A stretch of 5,468 nt of DNA from DASQJJ01 sp964598355 (GTDB lineage: Bacteria > Patescibacteriota > Microgenomatia > Levybacterales > UBA12049), in the NCBI GenBank assembly GCA_964598355.1, contig CAZRBN010000074.1, positions 1 through 5,468 of the forward strand, read 5' to 3'. This document shows, one piece after another, positions 1 through 4,466 of this stretch. The notes beneath the pieces were generated by a model. The model searched no databases. It was given only the letters and a program-made list of their open reading frames with translations, and was not told the origin of the DNA. Both the position numbers and the translations under genes were made by a program. The number at the start of each line of letters is the position of its first letter. Position 1 is the stretch's first letter.

Positions 1-394
1 TTCCTAAAACCCATGTCATCTCGCCAATAATTCTTAGTGATTTAAAACCATTCCTCTTGGCAATACGTACATTTTTTGATAAAACAGTAAGAAATGAGTC
101 TGGATCGAATTTTCTTCTACCTTTTAGATAAGAACCCTTGGCAGTCGCGAAAACCAATGTTTTACTTTCTAAAGCCTTAGCAACATTAATACCTTCCTTT
201 CCCATTGCCTTCATAACCTGACTCTGCATATTTTCATCAATGATATACAAACATCTTTCACCTCTTTCAAGCCCTATCCTAATATAGGGAATCACCTTTG
301 CAAATTGATCTCTCTGATTTTCATAAATATGACAAATGTGATCATGATTGTCTAGGTGTTCAATAGCCTGAAGTAAGCTCTCTTTCTTATTCAT
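1..394 (-). CDS. MEDS-domain sensory protein, N-terminal part (cut by window edge)
   Basis: An open frame starts at the ATG at 392-394 and runs leftward without a stop for 131 codons to the window edge. It is not a shadow, since nothing else overlaps it. The translation matches the MEDS sensory domain (the domain of DcmR-like regulators of methanogens and methylotrophs). Near the start there is HICHIYEN (residues 19-26), then FAKVIPYIRIGLERGERCLYIID (31-53), and near the edge LRIIGEMTW (120-128), the conserved end-of-domain signature. MEDS is thought to be a ligand-sensing domain related to RecA-like ATPase folds. In other proteins it occurs alone or ahead of PAS, histidine kinase or response modules; whatever follows here lies outside the window. 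An in-frame TGA 9 nt upstream of the ATG fixes this as the first possible Met start. No Shine-Dalgarno sequence is visible. Family assignment is fairly sure; signal and output are unknown. Confidence 0.8.
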   Translation of the reverse strand, partial: MNKKESLLQAIEHLDNHDHICHIYENQRDQFAKVIPYIRIGLERGERCLYIIDENMQSQVMKAMGKEGINVAKALESKTLVFATAKGSYLKGRRKFDPDSFLTVLSKNVRIAKRNGFKSLRIIGEMTWVLG

Positions 395-803
395 ACGAAT
401 TCAAAAACATACAATGATAAAAATCGGAAAAATCTCTTAGTAAAGCATATTTATTAATACTAAGGATATGGTTAGAATTAAATGAGAATAGTGAAAACCC
501 AAACAGTTAGTAAAACATTTCTGTTACGAATTAATTAGGACTCTTGTACTTTTTGCCAGAACCACACTAGCACGGATCATTGCGACCAAGTTTGTGCTTT
601 TCAGTTGTGGAACAAACTTTGTAGGAGAGGATAAATATAGAAAGTCAAGAAACGGTGGATTAACGATTAACTCACAATTGCAGAATTAGCCTTAACACTT
701 CAAACCTAGCAATCACTGGACATATATAAAATTGCAAATACGGATTCATAATTCATCAGTCATGTAGCAAATGTCTTGTAACCTTAAGTAGAACTTGATC
801 AAC
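395..803. other. Intergenic gap between the MEDS gene and fic
   Basis: This is the only gene-free stretch over 300 bases. Both strands are full of stops in all frames. The one recognisable content is a decayed SEC-C motif on the minus strand (531-602). A TATCAT hexamer on the minus strand (414-419) might be the -10 of the MEDS gene, giving a leader of about 13 nt, but no good -35 is seen at the right spacing. No convincing terminator lies beyond the end of fic. The remainder looks like old degraded sequence. Confidence 0.6.
531..602 (-). pseudogene. Relic of a SEC-C metal-binding motif (SecA C-terminus or SEC-C protein)
   Basis: Read on the minus strand, 602 to 531 gives EKHKLGRNDPC, a stop, then CGSGKKYKSPN and TAA. 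This is an almost complete SEC-C zinc-binding motif of the form GRNDPC-x-CGSGKKYKxC(C/H), as found at the C-terminus of SecA and in small SEC-C proteins. Two lesions break it. The residue between the first two cysteines, normally Pro or Trp, is a TAG stop (567-569), and the final Cys-Cys/His pair is replaced by Ser-Pro just before TAA. Upstream in the same frame only a short stretch is open before a TGA, with no recognisable SecA sequence. It is best read as the tail of a decayed gene. Whether it came from secA or from another SEC-C protein cannot be decided from the motif alone. Confidence 0.7.
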
Positions 804-1817
804 TCATGATTTTATAACATAATAACTATCTTTTGTGGTTCCTTTTTTTTCAATATAGCCTTTTTCAGTTAATGCTTTCAATAAATTAAAAGCTTGTTGC
901 CTCGTTATTTTTAATTCACGTAATAAATCCGCCGTGCTTATTTGTCTATATTTTTGTATGATCTTTAATGCATCTCTTTCTCTAGGAGAAGGTCGCAGAT
1001 CAAACGATAATTGTGTCATTCCAGTTTCAATACGAGATAGTGCACTTTGTAGAGAATATTTTACTCCATCAGTAAAGTACTCTAACCATTGTGTTTGGCT
1101 ACCTTTATCGGCTGAATGCAAACTATCTGAATAATTGTCGCGATCAACGTCATAATAATCATCCAAAACAAAATATTTATTGATAAGGTAATGATACTTT
1201 AAGAAAATTAAAGCGGTACTCAATCTGCATGTTCTTCCATTACCATCTTCAAACGGATGAATATAAACAAACTGATGATGAAAAAGACCTGCTTTTAAAA
1301 TTGGAAGTTCTTCACTCTTTTCTACCCATTCAGTTAATCCCTCCAGTGTATTTTGTATAGAAGGGGCATCATGGAAAGGAGGATTGTGTTTTATAAAAAT
1401 TTCACCATTTACTCCTCTATTTCCTAAAATTATTTCTTTGTTTCTTATTTTCCCTTTTATTTCATCATCTACACCTGCCATCAGCTGTGTATGAATACTA
1501 AGAATTTGACTTATATTTAGTGGTTCTTTAACTCGCTCCTCAAGAGTTTTAAGAATTTGGAAATAGTTAACAACTTCTTTTTCGTCACGATTTACAGGAA
1601 TTCGATCATTAAGTAATAAATTTGTAACAGCTGCCTGTGAAAGTGGATTACCTTCAATACTATTAGAAGCGTAAGAGGATGAAATAAGATTATCTCGTTT
1701 AAGATTAAGTAGTAGGCTTTGTGGGACTTTCATTCCTTCCAATCTTCCATAGAGACGCTCAATCTCATTCATATTAGTAAGCAACTTAGGAGTAACTGAG
1801 TAGTTGGGTTTGAACAT
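804..1817 (-). CDS. Fic family protein (class II AMP-transferase type) with C-terminal winged helix
   Basis: This 337-residue protein has the full Fic core motif HPFEDGNGRTCR at 187-198. The catalytic His187, the phosphate-binding loop and Arg195/Arg198 are all intact. Fic enzymes move a nucleotide monophosphate, usually AMP from ATP, onto a hydroxyl side chain of a target protein. Near the N-terminus SNSIEGN (51-57) fits the class II inhibitory helix pattern (S/T)xxxE(G/N), with Glu55 expected to block ATP placement in cis, so no separate antitoxin gene is needed. Residues 60-270 form the all-helical Fic region. Residues 277-337 look like a winged helix (ADLLRELKITRQQAFNLLKAL followed by a YIEKKG wing), the usual build of stand-alone Fic proteins of about 340-380 residues. 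The start is fixed by a strong promoter ending 6 nt upstream. It appears to be a single-gene unit. The target protein is unknown, and the winged helix could serve DNA binding or autoregulation (inference). Confidence 0.93.
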   Translation of the reverse strand: MFKPNYSVTPKLLTNMNEIERLYGRLEGMKVPQSLLLNLKRDNLISSSYASNSIEGNPLSQAAVTNLLLNDRIPVNRDEKEVVNYFQILKTLEERVKEPLNISQILSIHTQLMAGVDDEIKGKIRNKEIILGNRGVNGEIFIKHNPPFHDAPSIQNTLEGLTEWVEKSEELPILKAGLFHHQFVYIHPFEDGNGRTCRLSTALIFLKYHYLINKYFVLDDYYDVDRDNYSDSLHSADKGSQTQWLEYFTDGVKYSLQSALSRIETGMTQLSFDLRPSPRERDALKIIQKYRQISTADLLRELKITRQQAFNLLKALTEKGYIEKKGTTKDSYYVIKS

Positions 1818-1823
1818 ATATTT

Positions 1824-1852
1824 ATTGTAAAGATATCTGCACTAATTGTCAA
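1824..1852 (-). promoter_or_regulatory. fic promoter: TTGACA, 17-bp spacer, TACAAT; leaderless
   Basis: On the minus strand a perfect -35 TTGACA (1847-1852) is separated by exactly 17 bp from TACAAT (1824-1829, 5/6 match to TATAAT). Six bases then precede the ATG, which puts the expected transcription start on the A of the start codon, with no room for a ribosome binding site. It is the strongest sigma-70-type promoter in the window. Confidence 0.85.
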
Positions 1853-1878
1853 GCTAATTGTCAAGTTAATTGTCAAGT
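1843..1878 (-). repeat. Three tandem 12-bp repeats, each with a TTGACA box
   Basis: On the plus strand the unit TAATTGTCAAGT occurs three times head to tail (1843-1854, 1855-1866, 1867-1878); only the last base of the first copy differs. Read on the minus strand each unit carries a perfect TTGACA. Only the copy nearest fic lies 17 bp from the -10. The core TTGTCAA is itself a small palindrome, so the array could also be a set of operator half-turns. The 12-bp period puts the copies just over one helix turn apart. Confidence 0.9.
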
Positions 1879-1888
1879 TAAAAACTGT

Positions 1889-1928
1889 GCGAACGGGGAT
1901 TCGAAGAGACCGTTTCAAAACGGTATCT
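1889..1928. other. tRNA T-arm-like segment plus 11-bp imperfect hairpin
   Basis: The plus strand at 1891-1905 has CGGGGATTCGAA, the form a tRNA T-arm takes when the tRNA lies on the minus strand. It is followed at 1905-1928 by an inverted repeat with arms of 11 bases, one mismatch and a 2-base loop (core ACCGTTT/AAACGGT). On the minus strand the hairpin resembles an anticodon arm whose loop has lost a base. The T-stem does not pair, no D-arm is recognisable and no complete tRNA folds. It lies downstream of the reductase gene, but no T-run follows, so it is not a standard terminator either. Decayed tRNA is the best guess, with low certainty. Confidence 0.35.
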
Positions 1929-1936
1929 GGCAATTG

Positions 1937-1970
1937 GCTAGCTCTATTGGATTATGTAGGAACTTTTTAT
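1937..1970 (+). repeat. Direct repeat 1, left copy (flanks reductase gene)
   Basis: These 34 bp match 2646-2679 in the same orientation at 31 of 34 positions. The last 18 (TATGTAGGAACTTTTTAT) are identical. The match resumes with ATGAAT after a 3-base insertion in this copy. The two copies bracket the reductase gene, with this one 30 bp past its stop codon. Confidence 0.85.
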
Positions 1971-1999
1971 TCTATGAATTTGGGCTAACTAAAAAAGAA

Positions 2000-2599
2000 T
2001 TATGCTATTGATTCTGTTATGACTTTTCCTGCGCGTCTGTAGTAAGCGAAAATTATTCCATTTGGGGAAATTTTAGATTCAAAAAGCTTGAACGCAGCAG
2101 GTATTGAACCTTTATCAAACAACCGTTTTCCGCTGCCTAGAGTAATAGGAAATATCTTGAGCCAAAATTCATCTACCAAATCGTGCTCCATTAACGTCTG
2201 GACAAGATTACCGCTTCCGTACACCTGTAGATCCGGACCATTTGATTTCTTTAGTTTTTTTAATTCGTTAGTATCTTTTACTATTATAGTATTTTCCCAC
2301 TTTGATTTTTTTAAGGTTTTTGAGACCACATATTTTGTAATTTTGTTTACTTGAGGCCATGGTTCTGTATGCTCCGGCCAATATCCCGCAAAGATATCAT
2401 ACGTTTTTCGTCCAAGGAGTAAACCAGCTGTCTCTTTCATTTGTTTTTCCATTTCCTGACCTGCAACTTCATCTTTACCAAAATACGGACCCATCCATCC
2501 GCCGTATTTAAAACCTTCGCTAGCATCTTCTTGAGAGGAACCTGGCGCCTGCATGACGCCATCAAGGGTAATAAATTCAACAACAATAATCTTTCTCAT
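2000..2599 (-). CDS. RibD C-terminal/dihydrofolate-reductase-like family protein
   Basis: This 199-residue protein has the single-domain RibD_C (dihydrofolate reductase-like) fold, as in Bacillus YyaP and YwjB. Visible signatures are an N-terminal beta strand followed by TLDGVM (11-16), LLGRKTYDIFAGYWP (61-75, the nucleotide-binding segment), VYGSGNLVQTL (127-137, the glycine-rich phosphate-contacting loop) and DEFWLKIFPITLGSGKRLF (143-161). Such proteins are expected to be cytosolic NAD(P)H-dependent reductases. The true substrate of the stand-alone family is largely unknown, and this is not classical FolA or a RibD fusion, because the deaminase domain is missing. Length is typical and the gene looks intact. 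It stands alone with its own promoter and is bracketed by direct repeat 1, so it may be a separately acquired module. Family assignment is firm; function is open. Confidence 0.92.
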   Translation of the reverse strand: MRKIIVVEFITLDGVMQAPGSSQEDASEGFKYGGWMGPYFGKDEVAGQEMEKQMKETAGLLLGRKTYDIFAGYWPEHTEPWPQVNKITKYVVSKTLKKSKWENTIIVKDTNELKKLKKSNGPDLQVYGSGNLVQTLMEHDLVDEFWLKIFPITLGSGKRLFDKGSIPAAFKLFESKISPNGIIFAYYRRAGKVITESIA

Positions 2600-2606
2600 T
2601 AAAACT

Positions 2607-2635
2607 ATTCTATCACACTGTTAATTTACTGAAAA
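2607..2635 (-). promoter_or_regulatory. Promoter of the reductase gene, near-leaderless
   Basis: On the minus strand TAGAAT (2607-2612, 5/6 match to TATAAT) lies 7 nt before the ATG at 2597-2599. A weaker -35, TTTTCA (2630-2635, 4/6 match), is 17 bp upstream of it. The predicted transcription start falls on or one base before the start codon, and no Shine-Dalgarno sequence is present. The -35 ends about 10 bp from direct repeat 1 (right copy), so the promoter lies inside the bracketed unit. Confidence 0.6.
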
Positions 2636-2645
2636 ACACTAGATT

Positions 2646-2679
2646 GCTCGCTCTGTTGGACTATGTAGGAACTTTTTAT
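2646..2679 (+). repeat. Direct repeat 1, right copy (flanks reductase gene)
   Basis: This is the partner of 1937-1970: same strand, 31/34 identical, offset 709 bp. It ends 8 bp from the stop codon of the phosphatase gene, so it fills the whole gap between that stop and the reductase promoter. In one plus-strand frame both copies read A-(S/R)-S-(I/V)-GLCRNFL and then YE. The three substitutions give one conservative change, one synonymous change and one Ser/Arg change, and the length difference is exactly 3 nt. The repeat could therefore be a fragment of an old coding sequence. Confidence 0.85.
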
Positions 2680-2687
2680 ATGAATAA

Positions 2688-3314
2688 TTACAGTGGAATG
2701 TGAGTTACATCGTTCCATGTTATTAGCTTCCATTGCTCATTCTCAAATTTGCAGACTGTAATTCCAGTATTCGATAACATTAAGAATTTTCGGAGTTTTT
2801 TTAATATTTCTGGTTCTAAACCTTCACCAAAAGCCATTAAGCAAATTATCATGCCGATTAAATCACCATGAGTTACTACTAATATGTGTTCGTTATTAAG
2901 CTGGGTTAATAACTTTATGACCTCGCTTGCACGATTTTTGAATTCGTAGAAGGTTTCTTCATCTGAATGTTTAAAATCAGGCTTATCCCAGTTTGCTAAA
3001 ATTTCATTTTTTATAGCAACAACTCCAGGTTCATCTACTTGTCTACCTTCAATCTCAGTAGGGCGTTTTATTTCAACAAGTAGTGGATTCAATTCAATAG
3101 GTAAACTTAGTCGTTGACCAATAATATCAGCTGTTTGTTTTGCTCTTTCAAATGGACTAGCAAGTACAATATCTATTGGAATAGCGGTTATTCGTTCTGC
3201 AAGTTGCTTGGCTTGTTCAATTCCTTTTTCAGACAAACCCACTGTCCCATCTTGATGAATTCGTTTCGCATTCAATTTACTTTCGCCATGCCGAACAAGA
3301 TATAAATTTTTCAT
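2688..3314 (-). CDS. Histidine phosphatase superfamily protein (phosphoglycerate mutase-like)
   Basis: From the chosen start, MKNLYLVRHGES, the protein has 208 residues and the full branch-1 histidine phosphatase signature. RHGE is at 8-11 with phospho-acceptor His9, SPFERAKQTA at 53-62 with Arg57, a likely acid at Glu81, and VVTHGD at 147-151 with second catalytic His149. These cytosolic enzymes hydrolyse or transfer phosphate on sugars, nucleotides, cofactors or proteins; the substrate cannot be told from sequence. The segment 82-130 (KRPTEIEGR, then FYEFKNRA) resembles the cap region of phosphatase rather than glycolytic mutase members, so a phosphatase is more likely. The frame extends nine codons further, to an ATG at 3341, but a perfect extended -10 lies in that stretch 6 nt before the internal ATG. 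The first nine residues of the long form would then be promoter sequence. The gene is intact and forms a single-gene unit. Confidence 0.9.
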   Translation of the reverse strand: MKNLYLVRHGESKLNAKRIHQDGTVGLSEKGIEQAKQLAERITAIPIDIVLASPFERAKQTADIIGQRLSLPIELNPLLVEIKRPTEIEGRQVDEPGVVAIKNEILANWDKPDFKHSDEETFYEFKNRASEVIKLLTQLNNEHILVVTHGDLIGMIICLMAFGEGLEPEILKKLRKFLMLSNTGITVCKFENEQWKLITWNDVTHIPL

Positions 3315-3320
3315 AGAATT

Positions 3321-3329
3321 ATTATAGCA
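3321..3329 (-). promoter_or_regulatory. Extended -10 promoter of the phosphatase gene, leaderless; decides the start
   Basis: On the minus strand TGCTATAAT (3321-3329) is a perfect extended -10, TG-n-TATAAT, ending 6 nt before the ATG at 3312-3314. No clear -35 is present at 16-18 bp, as is common for extended -10 promoters. The predicted transcription start is the A of that ATG. The longer start at 3341 would lie upstream of the transcript. Confidence 0.7.
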
Positions 3330-3409
3330 GTTTGAATCCATGGCACTGTTTGAATTAGCATATCTAAAATGAGGTAGAAATCAAAGCTGGGGATACTAGA
3401 GCACATTAG

Positions 3410-3435
3410 AACCACTTTAGCCTCGCAGGACTATG
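3410..3435 (+). repeat. Direct repeat 2, left copy (flanks dehydrogenase gene)
   Basis: These 26 bp, beginning AACCACTTTAG, match 4378-4403 in the same orientation at 21 of 26 positions. The first 11 are identical and 16 of the first 18 match. It sits upstream of the dehydrogenase promoter. Its second half, CTCGCAGGACTATG, faintly recalls direct repeat 1 (CTCGCTCTGTTGGACTATG). Confidence 0.6.
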
Positions 3436-3448
3436 CTTATAGATATAT

Positions 3449-3477
3449 TTAACTCAAATAGCTTATTTTGCTATACT
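3449..3477 (+). promoter_or_regulatory. Extended -10 promoter of the dehydrogenase gene, leaderless; decides the start
   Basis: TGCTATACT (3469-3477) is an extended -10 with a 5/6 hexamer, preceded at 17 bp by TTAACT (3449-3454, 4/6 match to TTGACA). Six bases separate the hexamer from the ATG at 3484-3486, so the predicted transcription start is the start codon itself. The earlier in-frame ATG at 3433 lies upstream of the whole promoter. Confidence 0.75.
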
Positions 3478-3483
3478 TACAGT

Positions 3484-4374
3484 ATGAAATATAAGATTGC
3501 TGTTCTAGATAATATCCGATTACTTCCAGAAGCACAGGAGCAACTCCAAGAAATAGCTATAGATTCCTTAGTATTACCAGATGACTCAGAAGTAACAGCA
3601 GAAGAACTCGTCAAACGAACAGGAAATGCAGAAGCCATTCTTATTAGTACTGATCCTTGGATACATATTGGTAAGTCATATCTTGATGCTTGTCCTTCAG
3701 TAAAATGTGTTGGTATTTGTGGTACTTCAACGGCAAACGTTGACCTTGAAATCTGTAAAGAAAGAGGAGTTGTTGTTACAAATGTCAAAGACTATGGAGA
3801 TGAACCAACTGCTGAGTTTATCTTTATGAGACTTACCGAACTGACCAGAGGTGTTGGAGAATATCAATGGAAAGACATGCCACACGAGCTTATGGGTAAA
3901 TCCATTGGTATTATTGGTCTTGGAGCATTAGGAAAATCAATTGCAAACCTTGCCCTTGCCTATAAAATGAATTCCATGTACTTTAGTACTCACAGAAAGC
4001 CAGATTGGGAAGAAAGAGGATTACAATATAAAGAATTACCTGAGCTTCTTAAATCAAGTGAAATTGTTGTCATCAGTACACCAACGAACTTACAAGCACT
4101 AGGAGAGAAAGAGTTTGCTTTACTTCAGCCTAATGTAATACTTGTTCAAGCAAGTATAGGAACACCTATTGATCACATTGCATTTTTTGATTGGATTAAG
4201 AAGGATAATAATTTTGCTATTTTTGACTTCGGTGTTGGAGAAAAAAATTATCAAAAATATAAGGACCTACCACGAGTCATCATAAGTAAAACAACTTCAG
4301 GATACTCTGTTGAGACTAGACAACGTCTAGGACAACGAGTTATTGAAAACCTCAAAAATTATTTTGAAAAATAA
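3484..4374 (+). CDS. D-2-hydroxyacid dehydrogenase family protein with altered active site
   Basis: From MKYKIAVLDN the protein has 296 residues. It shows the two-domain D-isomer-specific 2-hydroxyacid dehydrogenase fold: an N-terminal substrate domain with GICGTSTANVDLEICKERGVVVTN (77-100), then the NAD-binding Rossmann domain with IIGLGALGKSIA (143-154, GxGxxG at 145-150), and a C-terminal return helix. Family members reduce 2-oxoacids with NAD(P)H in the cytosol. Two of the three catalytic positions are changed here. The family's Arg in the INTARGGLVD block aligns with Ile225 (VQASIGTPID), and the catalytic His of TPHIAGY aligns with Thr270 (SKTTSGY). The Glu appears kept as Glu253. Conventional dehydrogenase activity is therefore doubtful, while the dinucleotide fold looks intact. 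The longer frame from 3433 adds 17 residues that are unlike the family and contain the promoter. The unit is bracketed by direct repeat 2. Fold assignment is firm; activity is unknown. Confidence 0.9.
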   Translation: MKYKIAVLDNIRLLPEAQEQLQEIAIDSLVLPDDSEVTAEELVKRTGNAEAILISTDPWIHIGKSYLDACPSVKCVGICGTSTANVDLEICKERGVVVTNVKDYGDEPTAEFIFMRLTELTRGVGEYQWKDMPHELMGKSIGIIGLGALGKSIANLALAYKMNSMYFSTHRKPDWEERGLQYKELPELLKSSEIVVISTPTNLQALGEKEFALLQPNVILVQASIGTPIDHIAFFDWIKKDNNFAIFDFGVGEKNYQKYKDLPRVIISKTTSGYSVETRQRLGQRVIENLKNYFEK

Positions 4375-4377
4375 TGC

Positions 4378-4403
4378 AACCACTTTAGACTCACAAAATT
4401 ATG
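4378..4403 (+). repeat. Direct repeat 2, right copy (flanks dehydrogenase gene)
   Basis: This is the partner of 3410-3435 (21/26 identical, same orientation, 968 bp apart). It starts 3 bp after the TAA of the dehydrogenase gene. With its partner it encloses exactly one promoter and one gene. Confidence 0.6.
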
Positions 4404-4405
4404 GT

Positions 4406-4428
4406 TTAGCTACTTTATAAGTAGCTAA
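4406..4428. terminator. Perfect 10-bp stem-loop after the dehydrogenase gene
   Basis: TTAGCTACTT, the loop TAT and AAGTAGCTAA form a perfect 10-bp stem with a 3-base loop, 31 bp after the dehydrogenase stop and 24 bp before the transporter -10 element. The stem is AT-rich and the downstream run (TACTATTCTTC) is only loosely T-rich, so it is a weak candidate for an intrinsic terminator of the dehydrogenase transcript. It could instead be an operator for the transporter promoter. Confidence 0.45.
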
Positions 4429-4451
4429 TACTATTCTTCAATCATTACTAT

Positions 4452-4460
4452 TGTTATAAT
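4452..4460 (+). promoter_or_regulatory. Extended -10 promoter of the transporter gene, leaderless
   Basis: TGTTATAAT (4452-4460) is a perfect extended -10. Six bases (CCAGAT) separate it from the ATG at 4467-4469, so the expected transcription start coincides with the start codon. No good -35 is seen at 16-18 bp, and no Shine-Dalgarno sequence is possible in this geometry. Confidence 0.7.
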
Positions 4461-4466
4461 CCAGAT

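Noticed and set aside
567..569. UAG as a sense codon that would rescue the SEC-C frame
   Set aside because: The motif is also broken at its last cysteines, and a second stop lies upstream, so decay is simpler than recoding.
701..780. Another degenerate copy of direct repeat 1 near CACTGGACATAT
   Set aside because: Only a 5-7 base core matches in a hand alignment, which is not distinguishable from chance.
934..1134. Short plus-strand frame opposite fic, and similar ones at 2088-2354 and 3114-3305
   Set aside because: They are antisense to well-supported genes, have no recognisable domain and show no start signals.
1843..1878. Tandem repeats as a mini CRISPR
   Set aside because: Units are 12 bp with no spacers between them.
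1905..1928. Intrinsic terminator of the reductase gene
   Set aside because: The hairpin is followed on the minus strand by CTTCGAATCC, with no T-run, and lies about 70 bp past the stop codon.
3418..3440. Third copy of direct repeat 1 before the dehydrogenase promoter
   Set aside because: Only CTCGC and GGACTATG are shared, with a gap between them. That is too little to separate from chance in AT-rich DNA.
3477..3788. 103-codon minus-strand open frame opposite the dehydrogenase
   Set aside because: It is antisense to a clear, conserved gene and has no family resemblance.
1937..4403. Integron attC-type cassette sites between the genes
   Set aside because: No paired RYYYAAC/GTTRRRY core sites with the right spacing were found, gene orientation changes, and no integron integrase is present in the window.
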